Source: Stutzerimonas stutzeri (GTDB lineage: Bacteria > Pseudomonadota > Gammaproteobacteria > Pseudomonadales > Pseudomonadaceae). From it: a stretch of 64,000 nt of DNA. The translations under genes and the position numbers were made by a program. The stretch is from contig NZ_JAGQFP010000001.1 of assembly GCF_019090095.1 (NCBI RefSeq), forward strand, positions 1,054,001-1,118,000, in the 5' to 3' direction. Below, in pieces: positions 1 to 7,631 of this stretch (position 1 is its first letter; each line of letters opens with the position of its first letter). Under the pieces are notes generated by a model, which searched no databases, was not told where the DNA came from, and worked only from the letters and a program-made list of their open reading frames with translations.

Positions 1-31
1 GTTATATCACAGGCTTTCAAAGGAGCACTTG

Positions 32-637
32 ATGCGACGACAAAGGCTAGCGGATTGCTCGATTCTGCTGCTGGCCGGCGGCCGCGGGCAGCGAATGGGC
101 GGGCGAGACAAGGGGATGGTCGAGTGGCACGGCCAGCCGCTTGTAGCCTGGCCTTATCAGGTTGCACGCCCGCTGACCAATGACCTGCTCATCTCCTGCA
201 ACCGTAATCAACAGCAGTATTCGGCCTTCGCCGATCGTCTGGTCAGCGACAGCGAACCGGACTTTCCAGGCCCGCTGGCCGGCATTCGGGCAGGCCTCGC
301 TGCCGCGCGCCATGCGTGGCTGATGGTCGCGCCCTGCGATGCGCCGCTGATCGATGAGGCACTACTCACGCAGCTGTACAGAACGGCCCAAGCGGAACCG
401 ACCACGCCGGTGATGCTCCGGCGAGGCGCTCAATGGGAACCGCTGTTCTGCATCATCCCGACCTGCCTCGCTCCGGCGATAGATGAAGCCTGGCAAGCGG
501 GCGAGCGAAGCAACCGCAATGTTCTGCTAGCGCTGCATGCCCGCGCGCTCGAGCTCGACCCGCACGACATTCGCCTGGCGAACTTGAACTCGCCCACCCT
601 GCTTGCCGAGTACGGGCCTCCTCCTCCGGGAACTTAG
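32..637 (+). CDS. mobA: molybdenum cofactor guanylyltransferase MobA
   Basis: MobA transfers GMP from GTP to molybdopterin, making the guanine dinucleotide cofactor used by DMSO-reductase-family enzymes, including the nitrate reductase encoded later in this window. The 201-residue protein has the nucleotidyltransferase signature LLAGGRGQRMGGRDKG at residues 13-28, a GPLAGI segment near residue 80, an APCDAP segment and the C-terminal LANLNSP motif typical of MobA. I chose ATG 32 over TTG 29 because AGGAG at 21-25 lies 6 nt upstream of it. The length is normal for the family. Cytoplasmic. The upstream neighbour lies outside the window. Confidence 0.95.
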   Translation: MRRQRLADCSILLLAGGRGQRMGGRDKGMVEWHGQPLVAWPYQVARPLTNDLLISCNRNQQQYSAFADRLVSDSEPDFPGPLAGIRAGLAAARHAWLMVAPCDAPLIDEALLTQLYRTAQAEPTTPVMLRRGAQWEPLFCIIPTCLAPAIDEAWQAGERSNRNVLLALHARALELDPHDIRLANLNSPTLLAEYGPPPPGT

Positions 638-683
638 CGTCATCGACCGCCGTCACAGACGCATCACTCAAAGGAGAATACTC

Positions 684-902
684 ATGCGCGCAACCGCACC
701 CGTTCTGGCTTTACTGATCGGACTAACGCTCCTGACCGGCTGCTCCAACCCTAGCGTCATCACGCTGAACGATGGACGGGAAATCCAAACGTTGGATCGC
801 CCTGAATACGATGAGGAAGCCGGCTTCTATGAATTCGAAGGGATCGACGGCAAACCTGGGCGAGTCAACAAGGACCAGGTCCGCACCGTCAACGAACTGT
901 AA
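684..902 (+). CDS. small YgdI/YgdR-type lipoprotein (DUF903)
   Basis: A 72-residue predicted lipoprotein. A hydrophobic signal (residues 5-18) ends in the lipobox LTGC with Cys20 as the lipidation site. The mature part (VITLNDGREI...) resembles the small SH3-like fold of the YgdI/YgdR (DUF903) family, whose function is not established. Start ATG 684 has AAGGAG at 671-676. An in-frame upstream extension to 603 would overlap mobA and destroy the signal peptide, so it is rejected. A perfect 14-bp hairpin follows the stop codon. Confidence 0.85.
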   Translation: MRATAPVLALLIGLTLLTGCSNPSVITLNDGREIQTLDRPEYDEEAGFYEFEGIDGKPGRVNKDQVRTVNEL

Positions 903-915
903 CGAGTCGAATTGC

Positions 916-946
916 CACGACGCCAAGCACTCTGCTTGGCGTCGTG
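916..946. repeat. perfect 14-bp inverted repeat after the lipoprotein gene
   Basis: Arms at 916-929 and 933-946 pair perfectly around a 3-nt loop. The next bases are CAAAAAAG, not a T-run, and the other strand has no T-run either. It is therefore not a standard intrinsic terminator. It could be a 3'-end stabilising hairpin or a Rho-associated end for the lipoprotein mRNA. Confidence 0.7.
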
Positions 947-968
947 CAAAAAAGCACCTTCTAAGCTC

Positions 969-996
969 TTGTGAAGCAAAAGTTTTTCTGTAAAAT
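969..996 (+). promoter_or_regulatory. sigma-70-type promoter of tRNA-Pro
   Basis: TTGTGA (969-974) and TAAAAT (991-996) are 16 nt apart, and the first tRNA base (1009) is 13 nt downstream of the -10 box. The discriminator GCGCGCC is GC-rich, as at stringently controlled stable-RNA promoters. This is prediction from sequence only. Confidence 0.6.
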
Positions 997-1008
997 GCGC
1001 GCCATCTT

Positions 1009-1085
1009 CGGAGCGTAGCGCAGCTTGGTAGCGCGTCTCGTTCGGGACGAGAAGGTCGCTGGTTCGAATCCAGTCGCTCCGACCA
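1009..1085 (+). tRNA. tRNA-Pro(CGG)
   Basis: A full cloverleaf can be folded: acceptor CGGAGCG/CGCTCCG, D arm GCGC/GCGC, anticodon stem TCTCG/CGAGA around loop TTCGGGA (anticodon CGG), T stem GCTGG/CCAGT with TTCGAAT loop, discriminator A, and an encoded CCA. Length is 77 nt. It reads proline CCG codons. A good intrinsic terminator follows. Confidence 0.97.
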
Positions 1086-1119
1086 TATCCCGAGATCAGC
1101 GCGATTAGTCTGATCACAG

Positions 1120-1146
1120 AAAAAACCGGCCACTGGCCGGTTTTTT
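1120..1146 (+). terminator. intrinsic terminator after tRNA-Pro
   Basis: Stem CCGGCC/GGCCGG (1126-1131 and 1135-1140) with loop ACT is flanked by six A and six T, giving a 12-bp extended stem and a T-run. It can act on either strand. Confidence 0.85.
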
Positions 1147-1249
1147 CGTTTCAAGTCCTCGCGTTCCCGCCTGTCCCGACCCACCTCTTCGCCAGGAACA
1201 AGGTAGCCGCAATCCGCGACACCGCCTCGACAGGCGTCCAGTGTTGGTC

Positions 1250-1492
1250 TTATTGCCGCAGGAACCAGACGACCTGATCCATTTCGAATGGCCAGTCCAA
1301 CTCTGCTCCGGTATCGACTCTTTTCAGCACAGGTATGCGCAGCCCGTAATCGTCGACCCAATCAGGCCGGTCCGCGATATCCAGCAATTCCACCAGTAAT
1401 CCATGCTCCACCAACGGCATGACGACCGCCTCGGCCTGCTCGCAAAGGTGGCAACCCAGCGTTCCAAACAGTTGGCATTCAGGAAGATGCAT
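1250..1492 (-). CDS. glutaredoxin/thioredoxin-fold protein (DUF836 type)
   Basis: An 80-residue protein with an N-terminal redox motif GCHLC (Cys14 and Cys17) and a cis-proline segment RIPVL around residues 52-56. Both are arranged as in the short glutaredoxin-like DUF836 family, so thiol-disulfide exchange in the cytoplasm is likely. The substrate is unknown. It is transcribed on its own, towards the tRNA terminator. The divergent neighbour is the porin gene more than 400 bp away. Confidence 0.85.
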   Translation of the reverse strand: MHLPECQLFGTLGCHLCEQAEAVVMPLVEHGLLVELLDIADRPDWVDDYGLRIPVLKRVDTGAELDWPFEMDQVVWFLRQ

Positions 1493-1901
1493 ATATAAGC
1501 AGGACTCATCGAAACTGGCTCAGCAAGTCTAGCAGGCTTGACAAGATGAGGCTGTCACACGCCGGTCTACTACTTCCGGCCTGCCTTGTCAGAAAAAATG
1601 TGATCTCGAACGCACTCAAACGATGGTTTGATTAAGGGAATCGACGTAACGCGATCAAACCGCTAGGATGCGGCAACCCAAGCGGCCATAGAGCTGCAGG
1701 GCCGGGTGTGTATGTGCGCTTGGTGGCAATTGCTTGAAGATGTACCGAGAGAACGAGGTACATCTGCCAAGCGGATTCCACGACACGCCTTACTTAGGCC
1801 TTAGCGACTAAGGTCTAAGGGCTTGAAGACTTATGTAGTGCTTTATTGCATGGCGCCGTAAGAGCGACTTCAGAGCATCATCCAACGAGGAGAAATAAGA
1901 A
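1493..1901 (+). promoter_or_regulatory. porin upstream region with two inverted repeats
   Basis: 409 bp without a convincing gene. Two dyads stand out. A 9-bp stem AGATGTACC/GGTACATCT (1738-1746 and 1757-1765) is enclosed by GCTTGG/CCAAGC (1718-1723 and 1767-1772). A second, CCTTAG/CTAAGG, lies at 1799-1804 and 1808-1813. Either could be an operator or part of a structured leader. I could not assign a clear -35/-10 pair. The porin ribosome binding site GAGGAG is at 1887-1892. Confidence 0.5.
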
Positions 1902-3149
1902 ATGCTCAAGACCCCTATCGCCCGGGGCGTGGCGTTCGCCACTCTGGGAGCAACACTGGCTATCCCGACCATGGCTCAAGCTGCGTTCGTTGATGACAGC
2001 AAGGTCAATTTGGAACTGCGTAATTTCTATTACAACAGCGACAACCGTTCCAACGCATCCACTGCTCAATCGAAGGCTGAAGAATGGGCCCAAGGTTTCA
2101 TTCTGCGCGCAGAGTCCGGCTATACAGAGGGCACCGTAGGCTTTGGTGTTGATGCTCTAGGCCTCCTGGGCGTCAACCTGTACTCCAGCGACGACACGGC
2201 AGGGACCGGCTTGATGCCGAGCTCTTTCGGCAACGAAGCGCCTGATGAGTTCTCGGCGCTAGGCCTGACTGCCAAGGCAAAGATCTCCAAGACAGTATTG
2301 AAAGTCGGCACCATCGAACCGAAGAACATGGCGATCTCGCGCAGCGACTCGCGCCTGCTGCCGCAAACGTTTAAAGGCGGTCAAATCATCTCCAACGAGA
2401 TCGATGGTCTGACCCTCGATGCTGGTTACCTGACCGAAGAAAACGATCGCGACTCCACCAATTACGAAGATTTGAAATACAACGGTAAGGGCGGTGCTAC
2501 TGGCGACAAGCCTGACGACTTCCTTTTCGCGGGCGCTACCTATTCCTTCACGAAGGACCTGAAGGGCGCGTACTACTACAGCAACCTTGAAGAAGTATAC
2601 AAACAGCACTCCTTCAACGTGATCCATGTTCTGCCGATGGGCAAAGATCAGTCGCTGAAGACTGATCTGCGTTATGCCCGCTCGACCGACGACGGCTCGT
2701 CTAGCGTCGACAACAATGCGTTCGGCGCCATGTTCACCTATTCGATTAGCGGCCACAGCTTCGGCCTGGCATACCAGAAGATGAGCGGCGACACCGGTTT
2801 CGCCTATACCGGTGCCAGCACCGATCCGTATCTGGTGAACTATGTAATGCTCGCAGCGGACTTCGCCAACGCAGATGAAAAATCCTGGCAAGCGCGTTAC
2901 GACTACAACTTCGCGGCCATTGGCCTTCCGGGCCTGACCTTCATGACCCGTTATGTCACTGGTGACAACTTCGGCGCGAATGGCGATAGCAAGGAATGGG
3001 AACGCGACACCGATATCGGCTACGTTTTCCAGGAAGGCACCCTGAAGAACCTCGGCGTGAAATGGCGTAACGGTACCTACCGCAGCAATTCGTCCCGCGA
3101 TATCGATCAGAACCGCCTGATTGTCAGCTACACCATTCCGCTGATGTAA
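1902..3149 (+). CDS. OprD-family outer-membrane porin
   Basis: A 415-residue protein with a Sec signal peptide (MLKTPIARG... cut after AQA, about residue 27) and a mature part starting AFVDDSKVNLELRNFYYNSD, typical of the OprD substrate-specific porins. Alternating amphipathic strands run to the C-terminus, which ends in RLIVSYTIPLM, suited to outer-membrane insertion. The family takes up small carboxylates or amino acids; the substrate here is unknown. Gene order resembles the region with an OprD-type porin near mobA and dgt in P. aeruginosa, so it may be the same paralogue (from memory). Monocistronic, with its own terminator. Confidence 0.93.
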   Translation: MLKTPIARGVAFATLGATLAIPTMAQAAFVDDSKVNLELRNFYYNSDNRSNASTAQSKAEEWAQGFILRAESGYTEGTVGFGVDALGLLGVNLYSSDDTAGTGLMPSSFGNEAPDEFSALGLTAKAKISKTVLKVGTIEPKNMAISRSDSRLLPQTFKGGQIISNEIDGLTLDAGYLTEENDRDSTNYEDLKYNGKGGATGDKPDDFLFAGATYSFTKDLKGAYYYSNLEEVYKQHSFNVIHVLPMGKDQSLKTDLRYARSTDDGSSSVDNNAFGAMFTYSISGHSFGLAYQKMSGDTGFAYTGASTDPYLVNYVMLAADFANADEKSWQARYDYNFAAIGLPGLTFMTRYVTGDNFGANGDSKEWERDTDIGYVFQEGTLKNLGVKWRNGTYRSNSSRDIDQNRLIVSYTIPLM

Positions 3150-3182
3150 TAGCGGCTACTTGCATCTGCAGTAGTTCAAGAG

Positions 3183-3209
3183 AACCCGCTTCGGCGGGTT
3201 TTCTTTTTT
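3183..3209 (+). terminator. intrinsic terminator of the porin gene
   Basis: Stem AACCCGC/GCGGGTT (3183-3189 and 3194-3200) with a TTCG tetraloop is followed by TTCTTTTTT. Confidence 0.9.
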
Positions 3210-3368
3210 CTATCTTCCTACCGACCAGCAAACCTCTCGCCGTAACACGCCGCGCATTGATCCCGGTAAAAACCCGCCAAACGAAACGGGAACCTTGCGC
3301 CATCGGCATGCTCGAAACTTGAGGCACTGGGACTATTTCGTCCCGGCGAGACTGAAGAGGAGCTGCAG

Positions 3369-3770
3369 ATGTCTATCGAATCCACTTTCGGCACCAGTGA
3401 CGAAACGCCCATCCCCGATGCATCCACGGGTACCTCCGCACCCTTGTTCGATAAATCAGCGCATCGCCGCAACCTACAGGCCGCGCAGAACGCACTCATC
3501 GAAGAATTCCACACCTTGATCGGAGACACCGAGCGCCTGCTGAAGCACACTCAGGACACCGCGGGCTCCCAGACCGAGGAACTGCGCACGAAGATCAACG
3601 CCAACCTGAGCCGTGCCCGGCAGATGCTCAAAGAGCAGGAAGGATCATTGCGTGAGCAGAGCCAGGCCGCCATTCAGTGCACCGAAGAGTACGTGCATAC
3701 TCATCCATGGCAGTCGATCGGCATCGCTGCAGGCGTTGGCTTTCTCTTCGGCCTGATCACCCGCCGCTGA
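3369..3770 (+). CDS. DUF883 (ElaB/YqjD-type) membrane-anchored protein
   Basis: A 133-residue protein. A long charged, mostly helical region (residues 35-105) is followed by HTHPWQSIGIAAGVGFLFGLITRR, a C-terminal membrane anchor with the arginine end that marks the DUF883/ElaB/YqjD family. E. coli relatives bind ribosomes at the inner membrane in stationary phase; that role is family knowledge and not proven here. ATG 3369 has a good AGGAG upstream. First of three packed genes that mirror the yqjDEK cluster. Confidence 0.88.
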   Translation: MSIESTFGTSDETPIPDASTGTSAPLFDKSAHRRNLQAAQNALIEEFHTLIGDTERLLKHTQDTAGSQTEELRTKINANLSRARQMLKEQEGSLREQSQAAIQCTEEYVHTHPWQSIGIAAGVGFLFGLITRR

Positions 3771-3787
3771 TGTGGGGAATGGATCCA

Positions 3788-4168
3788 ATGGAAACCAAGC
3801 ACAGCGACGAGGCTCCGGCCCCCTCCATCAAGAAGATGGGTGGTGCCCTCGCGGGGCTCGTTCAGGGGCACCTGGAGCTGATCGGGATCGAAATCCAGGA
3901 AGAACGCACCCGAGTGTTCAAGCTGTTTCTGCTGGCCAGCATCAGCCTGATACTCGGCTTGTTGATCCTGGTCGGGCTCTCCGCTGCGATCGTCATTGCG
4001 TTCTGGGATAGCAATCCAATCGCCGCGATCCTCGTCCTATGCGCGCTGTATGCCATCGCGCTGGTGGTCTGCATCAGCCGAGCCACCCATATCGCCAAAG
4101 AAAGCGCTTCGCCGTTCCAGGCAACGGTCGAGGAGTTGGCACGCAATCGTGAGCGTTTACTACCATGA
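3788..4168 (+). CDS. YqjE / phage-holin-like membrane protein
   Basis: About 126 residues. Two long hydrophobic helices (LFLLASISLILGLLILVGLSA and AAILVLCALYAIALVVCI) sit between a short cytoplasmic N-terminus and a charged tail, as in the YqjE (DUF1469, holin superfamily III) family. Function is unknown. The start is uncertain: ATG 3770 overlaps the previous stop, and ATG 3779 and ATG 3788 are also in frame. GGGGA at 3774-3778 is best spaced for 3788. Its last codons overlap the next gene by ATGA, which suggests coupled translation. Confidence 0.8.
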   Translation: METKHSDEAPAPSIKKMGGALAGLVQGHLELIGIEIQEERTRVFKLFLLASISLILGLLILVGLSAAIVIAFWDSNPIAAILVLCALYAIALVVCISRATHIAKESASPFQATVEELARNRERLLP

Positions 4169-4467
4169 GCCTTCCTCTGAGCACGTCCAGCGATCTGGCC
4201 ATGCGCAAGGACCTCGTCCGCCTGCGCATGGAAATGAATCGCCAGCAGCTGCTGTACCACGCACAGCCATTGGCGCATCCCTTTCAACGAATGAAGGGGA
4301 TGATTGCCCACCGAAACTCTGAACCCGACGACCACGCACGCAAAGGGCCATTGCTGGTCGCAACCAGCTTGGCGCTGATGCTGTTCGGCCGGCGCCTGGG
4401 CAGGTTCGGTAAACTGGCCCGAGTGGGCGTCATGCTCTATCCGCTAGTGAGCAGACTCCGGCATTAG
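4165..4467 (+). CDS. YqjK-like hypothetical protein
   Basis: 100 residues. A basic, helical N-terminal half is followed by a hydrophobic stretch (GPLLVATSLALMLFGRRLGRFGKLARVGVMLYPLVSRL). It starts inside the stop of the YqjE-type gene (ATGA overlap). Position and composition fit a YqjK-like third member of the cluster, but the sequence is too simple for firm assignment. Confidence 0.7.
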   Translation: MSLPLSTSSDLAMRKDLVRLRMEMNRQQLLYHAQPLAHPFQRMKGMIAHRNSEPDDHARKGPLLVATSLALMLFGRRLGRFGKLARVGVMLYPLVSRLRH

Positions 4468-4646
4468 AGGACGTGGCGAAGCCAACCGTGCATCATCAAC
4501 GCACGGCTTGCCTGAACGATGGGTGTATGGCACGGCGGTCACAGGGTGCTGTAGGCTGACCTCTGCATGCGCCATACACGCCGTTGCAGTTTCTGTGATC
4601 GTAATGCCGCACCTATGCCCATTGGCGACATGAAGGAGGTTGCTCT

Positions 4647-5978
4647 TTGGACTGGCACACCCTGCTTAACCGTGAACGTCTCGGTAAATCCGTCCATAGC
4701 AACGAAGAGCTCGGTCGAAGCCCGTTTCACAAGGATCATGACAGAATCATCTTTTCCGGCGCGTTTCGCCGGCTTGGGCGCAAAACCCAAGTGCATCCTG
4801 TCTCCAGTAACGACCACATCCACACACGCCTGACGCATTCGCTCGAAGTCAGCTGCGTCGGGCGCTCTCTCGGCATGCGCGTGGGCGAAGTGCTGCGTGA
4901 CGGCATGCCTGAGTGGTGCAGCCCAGCCGACCTCGGGATGATTATCCAATCGGCCTGCCTGGCGCACGACATTGGCAACCCTCCGTTCGGGCATTCGGGC
5001 GAGGACGCCATTCGTCACTGGTTTCAGCAAGCTGCGCGGCGAGGTTGGCTCGATGACATGAGCGAGGCCGAGCGAGCCGATTTCTTGAATTTCGAAGGCA
5101 ACGCGCAAGGATTCAGGGTGCTGACCCAGCTCGAGTATCACCAGTTCGACGGCGGCACCCGCCTGACCTACGCCACGCTGGGCACCTACCTCAAGTACCC
5201 GTGGACATCGCGCCATGCCGAGGCCCTCGGCTATAAGAAACACAAGTTCGGTTGCTACCAGAGCGAATTGGCCCTGCTCGAGCAGATTGCATCGAAGCTC
5301 GGCTTGCCGAAGCTGGACGAACAGCGCTGGGCGCGCCACCCGCTGGTCTATCTGATGGAAGCAGCGGATGACATCTGCTACGGCCTGATCGACCTCGAAG
5401 ATGGGCTGGAGATGGACCTGCTCGACTACAGCGAAGTCGAAGCGCTGCTGCTGAACCTGGTCGGCGACGATCTGCCGGAGACCTACCGTCAGCTAGGCCC
5501 CAGAGATTCGCGCCGACGCAAGCTGGCGATTCTCAGAGGCAAGGCCATCGAACACCTGACCAACGCCGCGGCACGGGCCTTCGTGGATCAGCAGCAAGCC
5601 CTGCTGGCGGGGACGCTGACCGGGGATCTGGTCGAGCACATGCATGGCCCTGCCAAGAAATGCGTGCTGCAAGCCAAAGCCATGGCCCGGGAAAAGATCT
5701 TTCAGGACAAACGCAAGACATTGCACGAAATCGGCGCCTATACCACGCTCGAAATACTGCTCAACGCCTTTTGTGGCGCGGCAGTGGAGCAGCACGGCGG
5801 CCGCGAATTGTCCTTCAAGAATCGTCGCATACTAGACTTGCTGGGTGGTAACGCACCGAAACCCGATTGGCCGCTGTATCAGTCTTTCGTGCGGGTGATC
5901 GATTTCATTGCCGGCATGACCGACAGCTACGCGACCGAAATGGCCAGCGAAATGACCGGACGCTCGAGCCCGACGTGA
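4647..5978 (+). CDS. dgt: deoxyguanosinetriphosphate triphosphohydrolase-like HD protein
   Basis: A 443-residue HD-domain dNTPase, which would hydrolyse dGTP (or other dNTPs) to the nucleoside and triphosphate. Visible features: RLGRKTQV near residues 41-49, the first metal-ligand His64 in RLTHSLEVS, the HD pair His107-Asp108 in [14 protein letters not shown], and the later [17 protein letters not shown] motif. The start is TTG 4647: AAGGAGGT at 4633-4640 lies exactly 6 nt upstream, no ATG in this frame is usable, and the sequence [13 protein letters not shown] suits the family N-terminus. Confidence 0.93.
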   Translation: MDWHTLLNRERLGKSVHSNEELGRSPFHKDHDRIIFSGAFRRLGRKTQVHPVSSNDHIHTRLTHSLEVSCVGRSLGMRVGEVLRDGMPEWCSPADLGMIIQSACLAHDIGNPPFGHSGEDAIRHWFQQAARRGWLDDMSEAERADFLNFEGNAQGFRVLTQLEYHQFDGGTRLTYATLGTYLKYPWTSRHAEALGYKKHKFGCYQSELALLEQIASKLGLPKLDEQRWARHPLVYLMEAADDICYGLIDLEDGLEMDLLDYSEVEALLLNLVGDDLPETYRQLGPRDSRRRKLAILRGKAIEHLTNAAARAFVDQQQALLAGTLTGDLVEHMHGPAKKCVLQAKAMAREKIFQDKRKTLHEIGAYTTLEILLNAFCGAAVEQHGGRELSFKNRRILDLLGGNAPKPDWPLYQSFVRVIDFIAGMTDSYATEMASEMTGRSSPT

Positions 5979-5983
5979 AGCCG

Positions 5984-7057
5984 ATGAAAAAGCCGTGGTG
6001 GACACTCGTTGGTTGGCAGCCGGGCCGCCCCGCCTGGGGCGCAGCAGCGGTTGCTGGTCTGGGCTGCGCGCTACCGCTGCTGCTCGGCTTGTTCAGCGGC
6101 CATGCCGGTTTCCTATGGGCCACGGTTGGCGCCTTCCAGGCGGCCAAGGCGAACCCGCTGCACCGACTCGGCATGTTGCGGATGCTATTACTGATCGGGC
6201 TCGGCGCAGGTAGCGCCGGACTAGGCTTCTGGTCGGCGACGCATCCCCTGATCAGCCTCGGCCTGTTTGCCTTCTACGGCCTGCTGTTGGCGTGGCTGCA
6301 GCGCTATGGCAGCGAGGCAGGCAAGCTTGGCATCGGTCTGGCCATCTGCCTGTGCCTCGGCCAAGGCCAGCACGGCATCGGCGATTTCAACAACCCGCAG
6401 GCGATCGCCGTGCTCTTTGCGCTAGGAGGCCTGTGGGTCACCCTCCTCGCCTTCGGCCTGCGAGGCCTGCATGGCTTGCGCATGTGGCCATACATGCCGC
6501 GCCTGTTGAGCTTGATGAAAGTACTGCGACGGCGCGCGCGACGCACACCCATTCGCCAATGGCGGCTGCATGCCCTGGCCTACATGCTCGCCGCCGCCGC
6601 AGGCGGCTTGATCGTAACGCTTGGCGAACTGCCGAGGGGTTACTGGCTGACCTTGGCCGTTTTCACGACCCTGCAGATGGACCTGCAACGTAGCTTTACC
6701 CGCGCCTTACAAGCCGGTCTGGCGATTTTCTGCGCAGCGGCGGTACTGATCTACATGGGCCACAGTCTGGCCGATCCGCCAATGATGGTGATGATCATGC
6801 TGCCACTGGTGATGCTCAGTCGGGCCTTCCAGGCACATCACTACGGCCTCTTCGTGCTGCAGACGACGCTGAGTTTCGTCTTGTTGGCTGAAACGCTCGC
6901 GCAGGATTGGGACTTGCCGCAGCTGCGGCTGGTCAATGCCGCCATCGGGGTAGGCGTGGCGCTGGGCGTGACGTTGCTGATGTATTTGCTACGCCGGTTG
7001 GCCGCCCGGATTACCTTGCGTAAATCCGGGCGAACCACCGCAACCGATCAGCAATGA
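5984..7057 (+). CDS. FUSC-type inner-membrane protein
   Basis: About 357 residues with two blocks of hydrophobic helices (roughly residues 15-160 and 205-335) separated by an arginine-rich cytoplasmic stretch (LRRRARRTPIRQW). The second block contains the YWLTLAVFTTLQMD segment typical of fusaric-acid-resistance-like (FUSC/YccS) proteins. Likely an exporter component; substrate unknown. ATG 5984 is used; GTG 5975, overlapping the dgt stop, is also in frame. Probably co-transcribed with dgt. Confidence 0.82.
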   Translation: MKKPWWTLVGWQPGRPAWGAAAVAGLGCALPLLLGLFSGHAGFLWATVGAFQAAKANPLHRLGMLRMLLLIGLGAGSAGLGFWSATHPLISLGLFAFYGLLLAWLQRYGSEAGKLGIGLAICLCLGQGQHGIGDFNNPQAIAVLFALGGLWVTLLAFGLRGLHGLRMWPYMPRLLSLMKVLRRRARRTPIRQWRLHALAYMLAAAAGGLIVTLGELPRGYWLTLAVFTTLQMDLQRSFTRALQAGLAIFCAAAVLIYMGHSLADPPMMVMIMLPLVMLSRAFQAHHYGLFVLQTTLSFVLLAETLAQDWDLPQLRLVNAAIGVGVALGVTLLMYLLRRLAARITLRKSGRTTATDQQ

Positions 7058-7062
7058 CTCGA

Positions 7063-7407
7063 TCACGCCTTCGTGTTGATTTCGTTCTCCGGATACCAGA
7101 CGTCCATCAACGGGCTCACGTTGAACTCGGATAGTTCGTTGCGCCCCTTGAGCCACGCCTCGACCTGACCACGCTGTTCTTCGTTGACCGAGCCGCGGCT
7201 GGCCAGACATACGAAGCCGTAGTCCTCGCCACCGATATAACCCAGGCCATTGGCTTCGATGGCTTCGTTCAGGAACGCCTCCAGAAACTCATCCACAGCC
7301 TTGGCTTCGATGCCATCGCGATAGGTCAGGTTGACCTCGAACCCCAGCTCCTGGAATTCGTCGACACAGAGTTTCTTGCGCAAGCGACGCGAGCGATTGG
7401 TAGCCAT
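7063..7407 (-). CDS. yggL: YggL-family 50S-associated protein (DUF469)
   Basis: A 114-residue protein of the YggL family, starting MATNRSRRLRKKLCVDEFQELGF and containing YIGGEDYGFVCLASRGSVNEEQR. Family members associate with the large ribosomal subunit (family knowledge). AAAGGA lies upstream of the ATG on the minus strand. It converges on the FUSC gene with a 5-bp gap. Confidence 0.92.
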   Translation of the reverse strand: MATNRSRRLRKKLCVDEFQELGFEVNLTYRDGIEAKAVDEFLEAFLNEAIEANGLGYIGGEDYGFVCLASRGSVNEEQRGQVEAWLKGRNELSEFNVSPLMDVWYPENEINTKA

Positions 7408-7559
7408 TGAATCGGTCCTTTTTCTAACGAGATAACGGCGCGCACTCTAACAGCAACGCCGCACTTGTGCGATTACAGGCGTCCGCCGACCACACCGTTA
7501 TACCCCCTCTTTATTTTGTTTTTGCTGAAACCCGTGCCTGCCGGCTACGCTTGTCGGAT

Positions 7560-7578
7560 GAGAAGTACGTCACTTCTC
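7560..7578. repeat. 7-bp inverted repeat upstream of dacB
   Basis: GAGAAGT (7560-7566) and ACTTCTC (7572-7578) are separated by ACGTC. They lie about 55 bp before the dacB start and just before a possible -10 box (CATAAT near 7589). A protein-binding site is possible; nothing in the sequence identifies the protein. Confidence 0.4.
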
Positions 7579-7631
7579 GGACGTGGGCATAATGGCCCGT
7601 CATTCTTCCCTGAACGCTGTAGGGAACCTTC

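Noticed and set aside
1009..1085. tRNA-Pro as an integration site for a genomic island
   Set aside because: No integrase gene and no repeated copy of the tRNA 3' end was seen in the window; the flanking genes are ordinary core genes.
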